DNA of 64,000 bases, taken from Stromatinia cepivora. Taxonomy: Eukaryota > Ascomycota > Leotiomycetes > Helotiales > Sclerotiniaceae. Below are positions 10,549 through 22,749 of the stretch, piece by piece. The notes beneath the pieces are model-generated. The model did not search any database and was not told the origin of the DNA. It was given only the letters and a program-made list of their open reading frames with translations. The position numbers and the translations under genes are program-made. Position 1 is the stretch's first letter. Every line of letters begins with the position of its first letter. Location: the NCBI GenBank assembly GCA_014898415.1, contig RCTD01000005.1, forward strand, positions 248,001 through 312,000, given 5' to 3'.

Positions 10549-13500
10549 ATGAATACTGAAGGTATGGAGAGGACAACAATCACGCGTCGCAGAAATGGTA
10601 AACGTCCTTCGTGTGAACCGTGTAGGATGGGTAAATTGGCTTGTGGGCATGAATTGCCAGTTTGTGGGAGGTGTTTAAGGAGGGGGTTAGAGGAGAGGTG
10701 TTGGTATCATCCTGCGCCTATGAGTAGAGGGAGGGGTGAGGAGGGGAGTGAAGGGAATGAGAGGAGTGAGGGGAGGAGTGTTGTGAAACGGAGGAGGGTG
10801 GGTGAAAGGGTGAGAGTGGATAAGGGAGGTCGAGGAGAAGGGGAAGACGAGGGAGGAGAGGTAGCAGGGCTGAATAGCTTGGCTGATGCGGCTGTTATGA
10901 GGTATGGACAGAGAGAAGAAGGGCATGAGGGGAGGACGAAACACACTGAAACGAACGGAGATGGAAATCGAAATGCCGACAACATCACCGCTTCACGGCA
11001 TGATTCTCTAGGCAGAATATTCACGGCTGCAGTGGAGAACCAAAGCACAACCAAAAGCCCCCAAAAACCACCCACAACAAATATGTACCGTTCTTCTCGC
11101 GGCTGTAGATCACCAACCCCCCATCACCAATCCCGTAATCACCCACTTCCTAATTTTCACGATCAAACGCTGGGGAAACCGACAATGCAGAATAATTCGA
11201 AGGGAAATAGTTACCCGAGGAGTCGACGGTATTGGGGTCCTACGAGTTTTGGCGCTGTATTCAGGGATAGTGATGGTAGAGTTGAGGGGAATGATGGGAA
11301 GAGGAATGAAAAGAAAGTGGGAGGAGAAGCTGGAATTGAAGAGGGGACTGGAGGGATTGGAGGAATGTTGGATATTGGGGAGGATGGGAGGAAAAATCCT
11401 AGTTCGTGGCCTTTTGGTCAGCCGCTTGTGAGTTTTGTGGAGCTCTTTTTTTGGTTTTGCACAAATGGAATAAAGCCCGGAGAGGATATATGATCTGTTT
11501 TGGTGTTAGGAATATAGTCTGAGTAGACCAGAAGAGAGAATGTGGAGACTATGCAGGCAGTTCCTGTACAATGTTTGAGTTTCTACTTTCAACAGCGCTT
11601 GATAAATTCGGGATTCTTCCAAGTGAGGGGAAATCATCAAGTGGTGACCGGAGGTAATTTAGTTTATGTTCCTTGGAAGAAGGTTTTCTTATTTTCTCAC
11701 TAAAAGGATTTCTGAATGCTGGTTTCTTTGATACCAAAATCAAGGAAATACATATTATCGCTCTCAAATTCTACAAATACTTACAATCACACTACTCCAT
11801 GTGTGGCAACTATGCATCAGAACACAGGTAGGGCCATACCCAGGCCTGGCTCACCTCAAACCCTTCCACATCTATTTTATATGTTATATTCCATTCTACT
11901 TTATATGTTATCCAAGGATTCAAGGTCGACCAAATCATTTATTAACATCCTCAAAGCTAGGAAGAGACCGACCAACGTCTTACACGGTTCGATGTGAGAT
12001 GATCACCAAAGCACTTTGGAACATACCATCCCGCTCGAGCTGCAATGAGCTTCTAAAACGGTATCACGATATTGTTGAATTTTTAGTCATGCCAGAATTC
12101 ATGATCCAATATTTAATTTCAAGCTTGTTCGACACATTTGGTTCTATTCTAGCTGAACCCCGCACCAAAGAGAAATTTATCCCATTCGTCGAAACATTAC
12201 TCAAGAATGAAGAAGCCCCATTACCTCCATCTCCAGATGATGGTATTGCATGGCTTAACACGTTTAGTGGGCCTAATATTCGATTGGAAGTCATGGGACT
12301 TTTATTTTGTTTTATAGGAAGAGCATATCAGAGTTTGGCGGATGAAAATCCATTGTTTCAAAAAGAAGAAAATCATGGGATGAATAGAAGACAGACGAGT
12401 TGGAGAATGAATGAGTGTGCAGATGTGATGGGGAAAATGTGTGATTGTACGGATACAGTCAATGAGATTGTGGTTGCATTTCGGGTGGCTATCTTTGTTT
12501 TGGAGAGTTCGGTTGTCGGGGATGAAAGTATGTTGTTTTTTATGCCCAGTTCTATAATACTTGTGAGGCCGTCACTTATGTGGAAGATATGCTAACATGG
12601 AGTTTCAATACAAAGGTTATGGGAATCTCAACCGTCATGGAAACATAGTAACATCAGCCTGCGCAATCGGGCTTCACCGACTCCCACATCTTCCTCCGCA
12701 CCTCCTAACAACCGCAGCCGAATACAAAAGACGAGTCTTCGCTTCTGTCTACCAGATGGATAAATGTTGCTCAGCCCTCAACGGCACACCACCTGGTATA
12801 TCCCGTCTCTACTGTCGCGTTCATACACCATCCGATCTCTCAGAAACAGAGCTTTTCCTACCCCGCGCACAAATGCAACAAGCAATCGCCGAATGCGACG
12901 AACAGGGATGGAATCGAAAAGGCGAAATATATTGTGGAACTTGGAATAGAAGTACTCTACCAATCTACATGGTCAAAGAAGAGATATTAGAAGGAGCTCT
13001 AGCAGTCGATGTACAGGTTAGTAGAGAGCGCATCGATTCGCTTCTTGCTCGAACTGCCTCACTTTCGCAAAACCTACCCCAGCAATTTTCATTCAATCCA
13101 ACATCGACAGGTACCTTGCTCTTCGTACAATTAACTATTTTGTTGGAAACACTACACAATAAATTTCTACTACATCGTCTAGCATTAGCAAATCATCTAG
13201 AAGGAAATTATAATCAAGGGTTATTGGATACAGCAATGGAAATGCTTGAAAAGGTTATTATGATGTGGGAGAAAAGAGATAAGTTGGTGGGATATGAATT
13301 TTCTTTTGATTGGCTTGTTACTAGTTATGGGGTTCCAGCTGCGGGTGTAGTTTGTGTTGAGTTGCTTAAACTTACGAGTGATTTGAGTGGTTCTCAGAAG
13401 AGAAGGGAGAGAGAGAAGATGGGAACGGAGGGAGATGAAAGGACGGCAAAGGAGAAGGAGAAGACCAGATTTTCGAGAAGTATGGCGGTTCAAAAATTAA

Positions 13501-14075
13501 CGCTTTTTGCGGCGTTTTTAGATTGGGTTAGGGATACAGATGGGAATTATGCGTTGTTGAAGAGGGTGAGGGGGGTGGTAGGACGGGTGCTTAAATGGGT
13601 TCTTGATGGTGGGGAAATGAGTAGAGAAGCTGAGAAGGAAAAGGAGAAAGACATATCCAGACAGGAAGATAATTCCCGGATGGTTAACAGCCAGGCCACA
13701 ATTGACCCAGCGCGGGTGCGGATGGACGACCATACAACTAAAAACGCAATTGGAAATCCGGGAGTAACTGATCAGGGCACCCAGGACTGGAATATGGAAG
13801 CAGTTGTTAATTTCACACCACAACTTACGCAACCATCGACAGCGATAAGCGGGGACTTCACAGCAAACATTCAAGAAGGATTAGATCTTAACATGAACAC
13901 GGCAGGATTAGATTTGAATATTGATCTTGAAGGGATAGGGATGGAAGAGATGTGGGGACAAGTTGATTGGTTAAATGCGGGGGATTGGATGGGTGGAAGT
14001 GGGGGAGTAGGGATGGGGGGTGGAGGTGGAGGTGGTGCTACGAATGGGAGTGCGGGGTTTGGATTTGGGTTTTAG
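10549..14075 (+). CDS. Zn(II)2Cys6 transcription factor; 5' exon structure unresolved
   Basis: Residues 19-48 form a zinc cluster with spacing C-x2-C-x6-C-x6-C-x2-C-x8-C, followed by a basic region. A block reading YWGPTSFGAVF, typical just before the fungal regulatory domain, ends exon 1. The middle-homology region spans two exons, with GDESYGNLNRHG and ACAIGLHRLP across a clean 88-nt intron (12528-12615) that has a TGCTAAC branch site. The C-terminus is Leu/Asp-rich then Gly-rich. My best join is 10549..11427, 11510..11572, 11957..12527, 12616..14075 (990 residues). The 11573-11956 intron is long (384 nt) with a weak GTTTGA donor, and a competing frame is open at 11571-11655. The gene could therefore be frameshifted. 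The target pathway is unknown. Confidence 0.7.
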
Positions 14076-14477
14076 CGGAGTGGGGTTGAGGGGATGATTG
14101 ATTGAATGACGTACAACAATACACGGATATCTTCATCAAAACCACCTTTTCCAGAAATGAATTGGCGTGCGGTGATACCCCGGGAGTGATTCTGGTACAG
14201 CGGAGGTGTCGATCTTGATCTGCTCTGCCGTATTTGTGTTTTTGCTAACCCTTGGCTGTACGGAGAAGTGATGGGCTACTTTAATTAGTCTAAAGTTTTC
14301 CTGGCCAATACATTTTGCTTCTTCCATCAACAACCACTCTACTTTTACTACCAACTAATTCGACCTCAAACATCCAAAGACATCCAAACTTTCACTTCAA
14401 ACCTTCACCATCTTTTACATTCGGATAATATACAAATCATCAAATATCCGTCTTTGAATCCTCTTCCCGCCAACACG

Positions 14478-15440
14478 ATGGCTTCTTCTGGCGATGATAG
14501 TCGTGGTGCAAAGACATTTACTAAGTTTCCGGAACTTCCAGTGGAACTTCGATCTAAAGTGTGGTTATTCGCTTCCTTTCACCGACGCATGGTACCAGTC
14601 GCAATCAAATATCTTCATCGACTCAGCGGGTCAGTTATCATGCAAGACAAAGAACATCAACTCTTCAGATTTCGGTCCGATACTCCCGTACCTGTGCTGT
14701 TTAGTGTCTGTAAAGAGTCCAGGATAGAAGCAAAGAAACACTACAAAAAGGCCATTGTAGCAAAACACACCTTCTCGTTTTTTTCTATGACCCTTATACC
14801 GCGATTTTACACCAATCCCGTTTGCGATAGAATTTGTCCCGTTGGTGAGTATGATTTGTTGAAACAACATGCGTTTTTGGAAGCGATCAAGAGTTCAGGA
14901 ATTGAGAGCATCGCACTAGACGAATCACAGTGGTATGACATGCGTACACCCTCTTGGCAAACATCATTAAGGCTGAGGTTATGGGTCGAAGGAACCACAC
15001 ACGTTTCTAATCCCATCCAATCTATCTGGCTCTACCTTAGTCCAAACCCCCGCATTCGATACAAAACCGGATCTAGAAGTTCGATTAAAGATACCATGTC
15101 TATTCCTGACTGGGACCAAATCAGCCGCTACAAACAATGCGCGCTCAGTTCTCTACTCTCGATATTTCATATCGATCTCTATAATTCACGAGAATGTATC
15201 CAATTTATTCTCGATGCGGAAGCGAAGGGAATCCCTAGGAGTTTGATAAAACTCCCTCTTAGCCCTATGATGTATAAATACGAAGTCGACTCGGAGACTT
15301 TGAAAAATTGGGTAGAGCCAAGGGTTCAGCTGATGGTGGATAAGATTCCACGTCATGTTAGGCGTTTGTTGAAGTCGAAGGAGAGATTACCTTTGTATTA
15401 TTGTAAACGTCCGTGTGAATTTTGTTATGGAAGGTGGTGA
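14478..15440 (+). CDS. 2EXR-domain protein
   Basis: A single-exon protein of 320 residues. Near the N-terminus it carries the 2EXR signature (FTKFPELPVELRSKVW), followed by VPVLFSVCKESRIEAKKHY, the usual second half of the domain. The C-terminal half is a looser region ending in a Cys-containing patch (CKRPCEFCYGRW). 2EXR proteins form a large, fast-evolving family in leotiomycetes and other Pezizomycotina. Their molecular role is not established, and the domain start resembles an F-box. The ATG at 14478 is the first in frame. Two more members lie in the window (24701-25318 and 26334-27785, both minus). Confidence 0.75.
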   Translation: MASSGDDSRGAKTFTKFPELPVELRSKVWLFASFHRRMVPVAIKYLHRLSGSVIMQDKEHQLFRFRSDTPVPVLFSVCKESRIEAKKHYKKAIVAKHTFSFFSMTLIPRFYTNPVCDRICPVGEYDLLKQHAFLEAIKSSGIESIALDESQWYDMRTPSWQTSLRLRLWVEGTTHVSNPIQSIWLYLSPNPRIRYKTGSRSSIKDTMSIPDWDQISRYKQCALSSLLSIFHIDLYNSRECIQFILDAEAKGIPRSLIKLPLSPMMYKYEVDSETLKNWVEPRVQLMVDKIPRHVRRLLKSKERLPLYYCKRPCEFCYGRW

Positions 15441-17271
15441 TTGCATGGTTCAGATTCGTGTGGGTTGTGGAATTATGGGATGTGCTGTTTTGTCTTTCTG
15501 GATTACAGAGATTAATGCCGGTGGTATGGAAAGGTGGACGATGGGTTTTGGTAGAGTTGGGGTATATATCCAGGCCCATCTATTATGTTACATCTACTTC
15601 AATACCCGAACTTGAATTCGACGATCAATGATTTCTTGACTCGAGATACTCCGACCACTCTTTAAACTCCAAGACAGGCTAAGAAATTGAAAGAGATTTT
15701 CTTGATGAGAGGTCAATTCTGATCCAACATTCAACATTCATCATCTCGCGAAAAGCTCGGAAACTTGAGTCTCAATCGCAAGCCTCAATGTAGTTTGGCA
15801 TATTAGATTGCTTTTAGGATATCTTTCTTTGGATTTAGATGGCAAATATGGATAGTGGTGGTATTGTGTTAAATTTTAAAAATGACAATAGATGGATTGA
15901 AATTTCAGATAGGGCGCGAAGTCATTCTCAATCATCTCGATGAAAGGGAAGGGAAGGGATGAGGAGAAGATAGAAGATGGGAGATAGATTAATAATTCAA
16001 TAACTTATATACACCCAATTGGCCATTTAATACATAATATCGCGGCTTTCAATTGTAATCTAGGTACTTGTGATATGAAAAGTCCCGTAAAGTAAACTTC
16101 CCCAATAGGTAAAGATGGAAATCTTGACTCACTTCAAATTTCCCACTCCCCAAGCCCATACCCTAGGGCCTAAGCACATAAGGAAGTCGTAGGAATCATA
16201 TCCCCTCTCATTATACGGCTATTTGAACCGAAAATAGGATCTCTCAAATGCAGGGATATTTTGGATTAGCACTTACTAATCATTAGTATTCATTCTTTGT
16301 CTGAGAGCTCTTTTAGAAAAATCTGGGTTGTTTGAATGAATGGAGTGCTTTTCTAGAGTTAATTAGCTCATGTGGGTTTTCAAGGACAGGATAGGAAATT
16401 TTTCTGGGTGGAGATGTGGGTAGGTACAGTTATATAGATGCAGCCATTGTAATTTCGAACGAATTCGAGTTCATGATTTGAGGCTCGGTACTTGGGAATC
16501 CATACTTAACCCGGCTTCATGATGTATGACAACATTGATGACTGCTGAAACATGGTCTCTTTTCCCAAAAAGTCAGGTCGACCGACTCCAGCTTCTTCGC
16601 GCAATCACGGTTCTTCATAAACTCCCTCTTTCACCGAGGCATGCGAATTCTTCATTTCTGTACCTTCGCCATCATTGCTTCTTGTGTCTGGTGTCCGCGC
16701 TGCCGGTACTTGAAACTAGAAACAATTTTCAAGATTTCACGGAAGAACAACTCACGTTCATGTATGTCTTTGCTGGATGATGCAATATATAGTACCATAC
16801 AAATTTCTACCATGTCTCAAGCAAGGCCAACATGTTAGTATCTTGGCCTTGCAAACAAAATGCTGTGCCCCAGCTATGACCATCAATTAGGAAATGTACG
16901 AAATTGATTCCCGTTTGCTTCGCCTCTAGATATTCACCACTTGCTAATGAGAACCGTTATTCTTAACTTACCAATACATTCTTTGAGATCCAAGCTTTCC
17001 CAGATGATATTTGTTTGAGCCGTTGCAAGTGCGCCGATTACAGTGAATGTCAGGGGCAAATGACGGATTAATTGACATGTCAAGACGGATAGCTAATTTA
17101 TCACATTTCACGAGTGCAACGTCCTATGTCATCAAAAATTATCAGGCTAGATTTCCTTCATCGGAGTTTTTTTCCCTATCCTGTCTGGGACTTTTCAACA
17201 CGAATTGGGGGCCTCTGCAATAACATTAAAAGAAACGTCGAAGGCTTGTAAAGGTATTCAAGTCTGTCAAA
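15441..17271. other. Gene-free AT-rich spacer entering the accessory island
   Basis: Short frames occur (for example 16526-16780 and 16641-16838, plus) but carry no recognisable domain, signal peptide or splice-consistent continuation. I see nothing that I can support as a gene. Confidence 0.5.
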
Positions 17272-18329
17272 GTGCTTTTACTGTCCACTTTGTCGGCTTT
17301 GATTTTGTACAACCTCACAAATGCCGAGCCAATCAGTTCACGAACCCCTTCAATGGATGAAAAACTGAACCTAGGCGGTTCACATTCCTTCAAATCCTCA
17401 CTTCCACATCCGTTGACTCGAGCTCCGGATCTCAGACAACGTCAAGGAGCCAAAGGACGAGTTGTCCGAGAATATTACTATGGAGATAGCAACTCTCCTT
17501 TAACAGTGTCTACAGTGTCTACAGTTTCCACATGCACAACTACATATCCTGTTAGAATTTGGGGTTCATGTACCTACAGCGGTCAACTTCCCATTTATTC
17601 AATCTATGGTGCTTGTATTGACCAGGCAGGATGCAGTGATGGTTGCTATCCCAATAATATCAATACGCAGGCCTTTACCACAACACCCTCTTGGTACGGG
17701 ATTTATTGAAAGGTTTTATGAAGTTCAGATAGACTGACTTTCTGTATGTATAGTACCACAGACTACTGCCAAAGCTATTTACTTTCTGATCGATCAAGCC
17801 CCCGTCTTAGGGTCCAGACTTCATATACTTGCAGCACCACGTCGCAAGTGGCACCGGTGCTACTCTTCGTGTCACCACTAGATACCCCTTATAGCATGAT
17901 AGCTAGTACGACAATTTCATCTGATAAATCAGCTACCTTATCGACAAATTCGCAATCCATCGCATCATTTCCGACTTTCGGTCCTCAATCAACTTCAGGT
18001 TCTTCTTTTACCTCAGCACCAGGCTCCAGTTCAGCACCAACTACGCCACAAGCAACCAGCGTGTCATCAGGTCATCAAGCAATTTCTTCGACTAACCATA
18101 CTGGCGCGATAATCGGCGGTGCGATAGAATGAGTTGCCTTCATAACATAACCTTTGTAGCCATCGCAATATGGGTACTGCGCAGACACAGAAGAAAGCAC
18201 AATCAACTACCTACAACACAGCCGAGCTCCTCATCTCATGAACCCAAAGATCCCAGTGTTCATGTGCATGAGTTAATGGAAAAGAGTGCAAATACACCTG
18301 AGATTGGCGGAACTAATGATAATGGCTGA
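17272..18329 (+). pseudogene. Decaying Cys-containing, Ser/Thr-rich single-pass surface protein
   Basis: The reading frame begins with a good signal-peptide-like segment (LLLSTLSALILYNLTNA), but its first codon is GTG at 17272 and no ATG precedes it after the upstream stop. A Cys-rich ectodomain continues across a plausible 60-nt intron (17694-17753, GTACGG..TATAG) that completes a Cys codon. A Ser/Thr-rich stalk and HTGAIIGGAI, the start of a membrane helix, follow. A TGA then closes the frame at 18130-18132. The helix continues in another frame from 18129 (VAIAIWVLRRHRRKHN) and ends with a cytoplasmic tail at 18329. The missing ATG plus a frame break inside the helix argue for a pseudogene. 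A 41-nt GT-AG segment (18119-18159) would restore frame but leave a helix of only about 12 residues. Confidence 0.6.
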
Positions 18330-18341
18330 GGCGGACAGTCC

Positions 18342-18412
18342 TAGGATAGATAGGGAGCCAGTTAAGATGCATAGTCCGATGATACGTAGAGAGCCGGTTG
18401 AGATAGAAGTAT
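18342..18412 (+). repeat. Imperfect tandem duplication of about 33 nt
   Basis: Two adjacent units share the pattern gatag/gatacg-tag-gGAGCC-GTT-AGAT. They lie just downstream of the decayed surface-protein gene and are non-coding. Confidence 0.45.
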
Positions 18413-19020
18413 GAGGATTTTATGTTGGGAGGATTTATGGTATGTATATTAATAGAGTTCAGTGACCCCAGTCTCATATCACGATTTGTCTTTGCCGAAA
18501 AGTTTATATTCATACCATGACCATCAGTTGGCAAGTTTAAGCCGTGGGTTTGAATGCTAAATATTTCTTGGACAACCACTTGACAGAAATCACACCATTC
18601 TTTATTCGATCTACGTTAGATAAAAATCAAAGGCAAACTGTCCGTAGGTAACAGCCTTCAGTCGAGTTTCGTGTGGGTGGGCTGTCACGTTTCTGCGATG
18701 ATTTGTGGTTTCGGATTGTGGCGAAGCTTGATCATGACTTGCGACATCAAAGTATGCAGCATGGAAATCGTGATATGGGAAAGCGCTGCACTATGATACC
18801 TAATAAGGTGGTTGAAGTTCAACCGTAAGGCTACATTCACTATTCCGAGGTTTTGAAACTTTTGCTTTGAATGCACGCACTCTACACTGATGCTAAAAGC
18901 AAAAAAGATATCCCATGCATTTCCTCATCTTCTGGTATCCTATTTGCGCAATTTACAACAAATACCTTTTCATTTACCCTTGCTGGACTTTAATTGGGTA
19001 TGCTTGCCTCTTAATTTGAT

Positions 19021-19540
19021 GGTGGCTTATGCCTTTGCGCCCGCGGAGGAAAATGTGACCTTTAAAGCACTTGCAGTGACTATGATTGTCACTTCATCCT
19101 CGGTCATGACTGTAGTTGTATTAGCCGCCCCTACAGAAAGTTTAACAACTTCTCCTAGTAGTACTATCTTTGTTAAAACAATCACAAACCCTGGAAGCGA
19201 ACTATACTCGGTCAAAATTGTTAACGAGACTGTATCTTTGGCAGTTGGAAAATCCTCAATAGAATCATCTCCTTCCGTCACGATTAAATCGTTCTCATTG
19301 AGCCAACGTTCTCGCCTGAGCAATCATCTCCTTAAACCTCTATGAAAATACCCAAGAAAAAGGCAGCCGCGATCCTTGCCGGTACTTTGCGAACATTCAG
19401 CCATTTGTGCGTACTTTTCGCAGGACTCTTCCTTTTCCGAAGATGTCGATGCGGGCATCTAAATAAACTAAACCTACATATACTAATACAGAGGTTCCCG
19501 AGAAGACGATGGGAAAGATCCTGTACATGAAATTTTAGGA
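19021..19540 (+). pseudogene. Remnant of a second surface-protein gene
   Basis: One frame contains a Thr/Ser/Val-rich ectodomain-like stretch (for example ESLTTSPSSTIFVKTITNPG, about 19136-19195). About 130 nt further on, after a frame change, comes a helix-like segment (LCVLFAGLFLFRRCRCGH) preceded by KKKAAAILAG and followed by basic residues. This order of stalk, helix and basic stop-transfer matches the neighbouring surface proteins. The parts lie in different frames, with stops and no start codon, so this is read as a relic. The boundaries are approximate. Confidence 0.45.
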
Positions 19541-20278
19541 GGGGGGAAAACATGGGGGCCCTCAGCAAGAGATTGGAGGAAACAGCCTTTCCGAAATCAA
19601 AAAAGGAGGTGCCGGCAATCATCAAGAACCATTGAGCTTTCATCTTCAATCTATGGCGAAAATTCATGAGAGCAGTGATGAAAGAAATAGCATCAAACTC
19701 TCAATGTACCAAAATAGATCAGACAGATCAAATGGGGATCTAAAGTTCCACGGGATATATTTCCATATCGAAACTTGTCACTTCTTCAAAGTTGCAAGAG
19801 AGTGTGATAGGATTCCGTGCCTTTGTGTTCACATCATAGCGGTGCGGTAGATTACTCGTGTTCAGGCTTCAAATATTCCTACATTATTTTCGGTTTTGAC
19901 ACTTCTACTATGCACATGCGATAAAGGCATTCTTTCTTCTTTGTGCATTGAAAACACAATTTTAGTCGCCCCTCGATGTTTTGTGTGCCATGTCATTTGG
20001 CCAATAGGAGTTACCTCCGAGCTCAACGGTCCGGCTAATTCCAAATAAACACTCCATTCTGCTGCATCACACCAATATTCACATTGTCACAGTGATCCTA
20101 AGACGCCGCACAATATCACGCACACAGAAATAGCACGTCCACGACAGCTTTCCTAGTGTCTCGATTGTTTTGTTTCCTTCTTAACCTGGATATCGCCACT
20201 GGCTCTTGATTGTAGGTAGGACTCACTTGAAGTTAGGCCCAACTTCAAAGTCTTTTTTCGTTATCGATCAAAGCACTG

Positions 20279-21136
20279 GTGCTCTCCCGTCGTTGGAATC
20301 TTCTCTTAGCCTACCGAAGTTTCCACCTAGTGTCACTTTCAACTGGGACTTCCATGGAAATATTTATACAAACGCTTCGAGGCCATACCACACGGTTGAT
20401 AGCCACACATACTGGTACCCCAAACGTCATGATCAATAATGGCATGATCGTGACACAATATTATAAAAGCTGGGGAGCCGAAGATATAGTGTTGCCCCCA
20501 ACGACTCAAACCTTCACGATGTCGTCAGTGTTCACTTCTCCTGTGGTCCTCTTGGTAATCCTAACCTCAGCCTCATTAGTTTTAGAATCTTCAGTACAGT
20601 CTATGCGGGCAGTAGAAGAATCTTCAACCTCATTGGAGCAGACTGCCGTTTCGTCATCCACAAGTACTACATTCCCCGCCCCGTTGTCCTTTCAACCCCA
20701 CTTCACAACAGCGTCATCTTTATTGACCACGAACACTGTATCTTCATCCTCATCATCTCATCAAAACCAATCTATAGTAGCCGCGGCCGTGCCATTATCC
20801 ACATCATCCCAGACTACATCATGACCCAAAAAGCCATCAACCCAACAACACAGTCAAACAAACTCCGGCCCTTCGGTAGTCATCCTAAGGAGTATCGTTG
20901 GCGGCTTCGCCTCCATAAGCCTCTTGATACTCGCATACCATCTTCTTCGGATTAGGCTTTGACAATCAAGACACCCTTCACCGGCAACTATCACAGATGA
21001 TGAGTCTAAGTTTTCAGAATTAGACGATGAGGAAGTGGTCGAAGATGTAAAGAAAAAGAATGATAGATGTGAAGCTGACTTGTGGAACTTGCAGTGGAGA
21101 AGGAGGAGGGGCGTTCGGTATCGACAAGCTTGCTGA
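20279..21136 (+). pseudogene. Surface-protein relic interrupted only by two TGA codons
   Basis: A single frame of 286 codons is open apart from TGA at 20822 and 20960 before its final TGA at 21134. It encodes a Thr-rich N-terminal part, a Ser/Thr stalk (VSSSTSTTFPAPLSF), a membrane helix (VVILRSIVGGFASISLLILA) between the two TGAs, and an acidic cytoplasmic tail (DDESKFSELDDEEVVEDV). No ATG or signal peptide is evident at the start. It has the same architecture as the intact gene at 22750-23802, so it is best read as a recently disabled family member. An intron removing both stops was not found. Confidence 0.55.
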
Positions 21137-21611
21137 ACTTGCTTGATGGCTTGGGATAGGCGGATGATTACTGCATGCAGGATCGAAATTTCTTTGTATA
21201 CTATTATTGAACACGGTTTGGGTAGTGGTCGGAGATTTTTTTATTTTTATCTTCTTCTCTGTTGTAGTTTTGTGGTGAAGAACCTTTTCAATAAGGATCA
21301 AAATATCATATAATGGGTTTATCGATCAATATCTACGAACCCTTGTGATTCACATGATTGTGCAGTTCCTAAATGCTGCACCATTCTACAGCGTCAAATT
21401 ATGCTGAGAGATTGATAGCAATGATTCCACAGCTATCACTTTATTTCGTTCAATGTCACAGCGAGTCAGAACCTCAAAATTTCATAGCATCTCACCGTGA
21501 TAAAAGCATTGGCACGAAACTATTATTTGCCAGTAATGTTTAAAAGCCTACAAACTCATCTGTATCGCTTACAATAGAAGCTTCCAGCTTCTTCTCCTCA
21601 CACTTGCATCA

Positions 21612-22066
21612 TTGATATCGCCCACCATTTGCATGCATAGCTTTGTCAACACTTATTACACTATTAAAGCATATTCGACACCGGATGGTTTCACTGTCAC
21701 TTCTCCCAATTTGCTCCACCCTATCATTACCCGAGCTACCATCGTCGAAGAATCTTTTTCCAACAAAAGCAACGGTCGGGTAGATTCTTGGCCATTGTGA
21801 TGATCCTCATAATCCTTCTACTAGTACGGATATGCTCATTTCAAAAACAACCCCAGAGTGCCGAGAAGGTTTTCCCAAGTACCGATAGTATGCCTCCCCA
21901 GTTAGATTCTTGGGCGGATCCAGGATATCGAGATGGATCATGGAGGGTATGCAACAGGGGTCAATTTAGAAAGTCGAGGATTTCTGCAACTATCCGCACA
22001 CAAATTGTCAGCGATGATGGAGTGCATGGAGCTTGTTTGTTACTTCAATGCGTATTTAAGGGATGA
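21612..22066 (+). pseudogene. Possible remnant with a hydrophobic helix
   Basis: Two overlapping frames meet near 21790. The first ends in SNKSNGRVDS and the second supplies a helix (AIVMILIILLLVRI) with basic and polar residues after it. This resembles the membrane junction of the adjacent surface-protein family but is too short and broken to assign. Low confidence. Confidence 0.3.
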
Positions 22067-22749
22067 TAGGAAAAATGAGCCAAGAGAACTTCGATCGATA
22101 ATCTAAAACGTGACGTGAAATGAGAACTGAAATCGAAAAAATCTCTGTTGTATGGGATTTTTAAATAAAGCATAAAACTTTTCTACAGCCCAAAATCGAG
22201 TTTTTGCAGCGTCATTCATTTGTTTTGATAATTACAAAAACCAACCAATTCACTTAGTTACACGTCGAAGAGTTCCCAAAAGAAGCTGGTCTTTGAGCCA
22301 AGCTCAGGGGTCCTGCGTTCCACGTAGCAGACTTGTATTATATAATTGTATTGCACGAATAACTGTAATGATCGACAGTAAAGTTCGTGATATTTCCAGT
22401 CGGTGTGTGATGAATATCCCCCGGCGGCAGGTTTGAGACGATATCATATCGCGTGGATGTCGCGTTGAGGCCGACACCTTGTTTATCTTCATTTTAGAAA
22501 AGAAGCAGAAGTCCACTCGATATCAAACGAGTACTGGAGTTTGGTGGCTGAGCTGAATATCTGTCGCCGAGTGAATGATCTGGAGACCAAAAGTTTGTAC
22601 TAAGCGAGACTGAGACTGAGATTTCTTTCCTGATAATATTGGTTTCTGATCGTCAACCTTCTGTGTGCATTCATCTTCAACCTCTATGGAAAGGTCAGTT
22701 CTATAAACAATCCACCCAAATGTTTGGTGGATCTAGCTAATTATCACAG

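Noticed and set aside
10687..11075. Long minus-strand ORFs over the zinc-cluster gene exon 1
   Set aside because: They are antisense to a well-supported zinc-cluster coding exon rich in GAG/GGG codons, which leaves few stops on the opposite strand.
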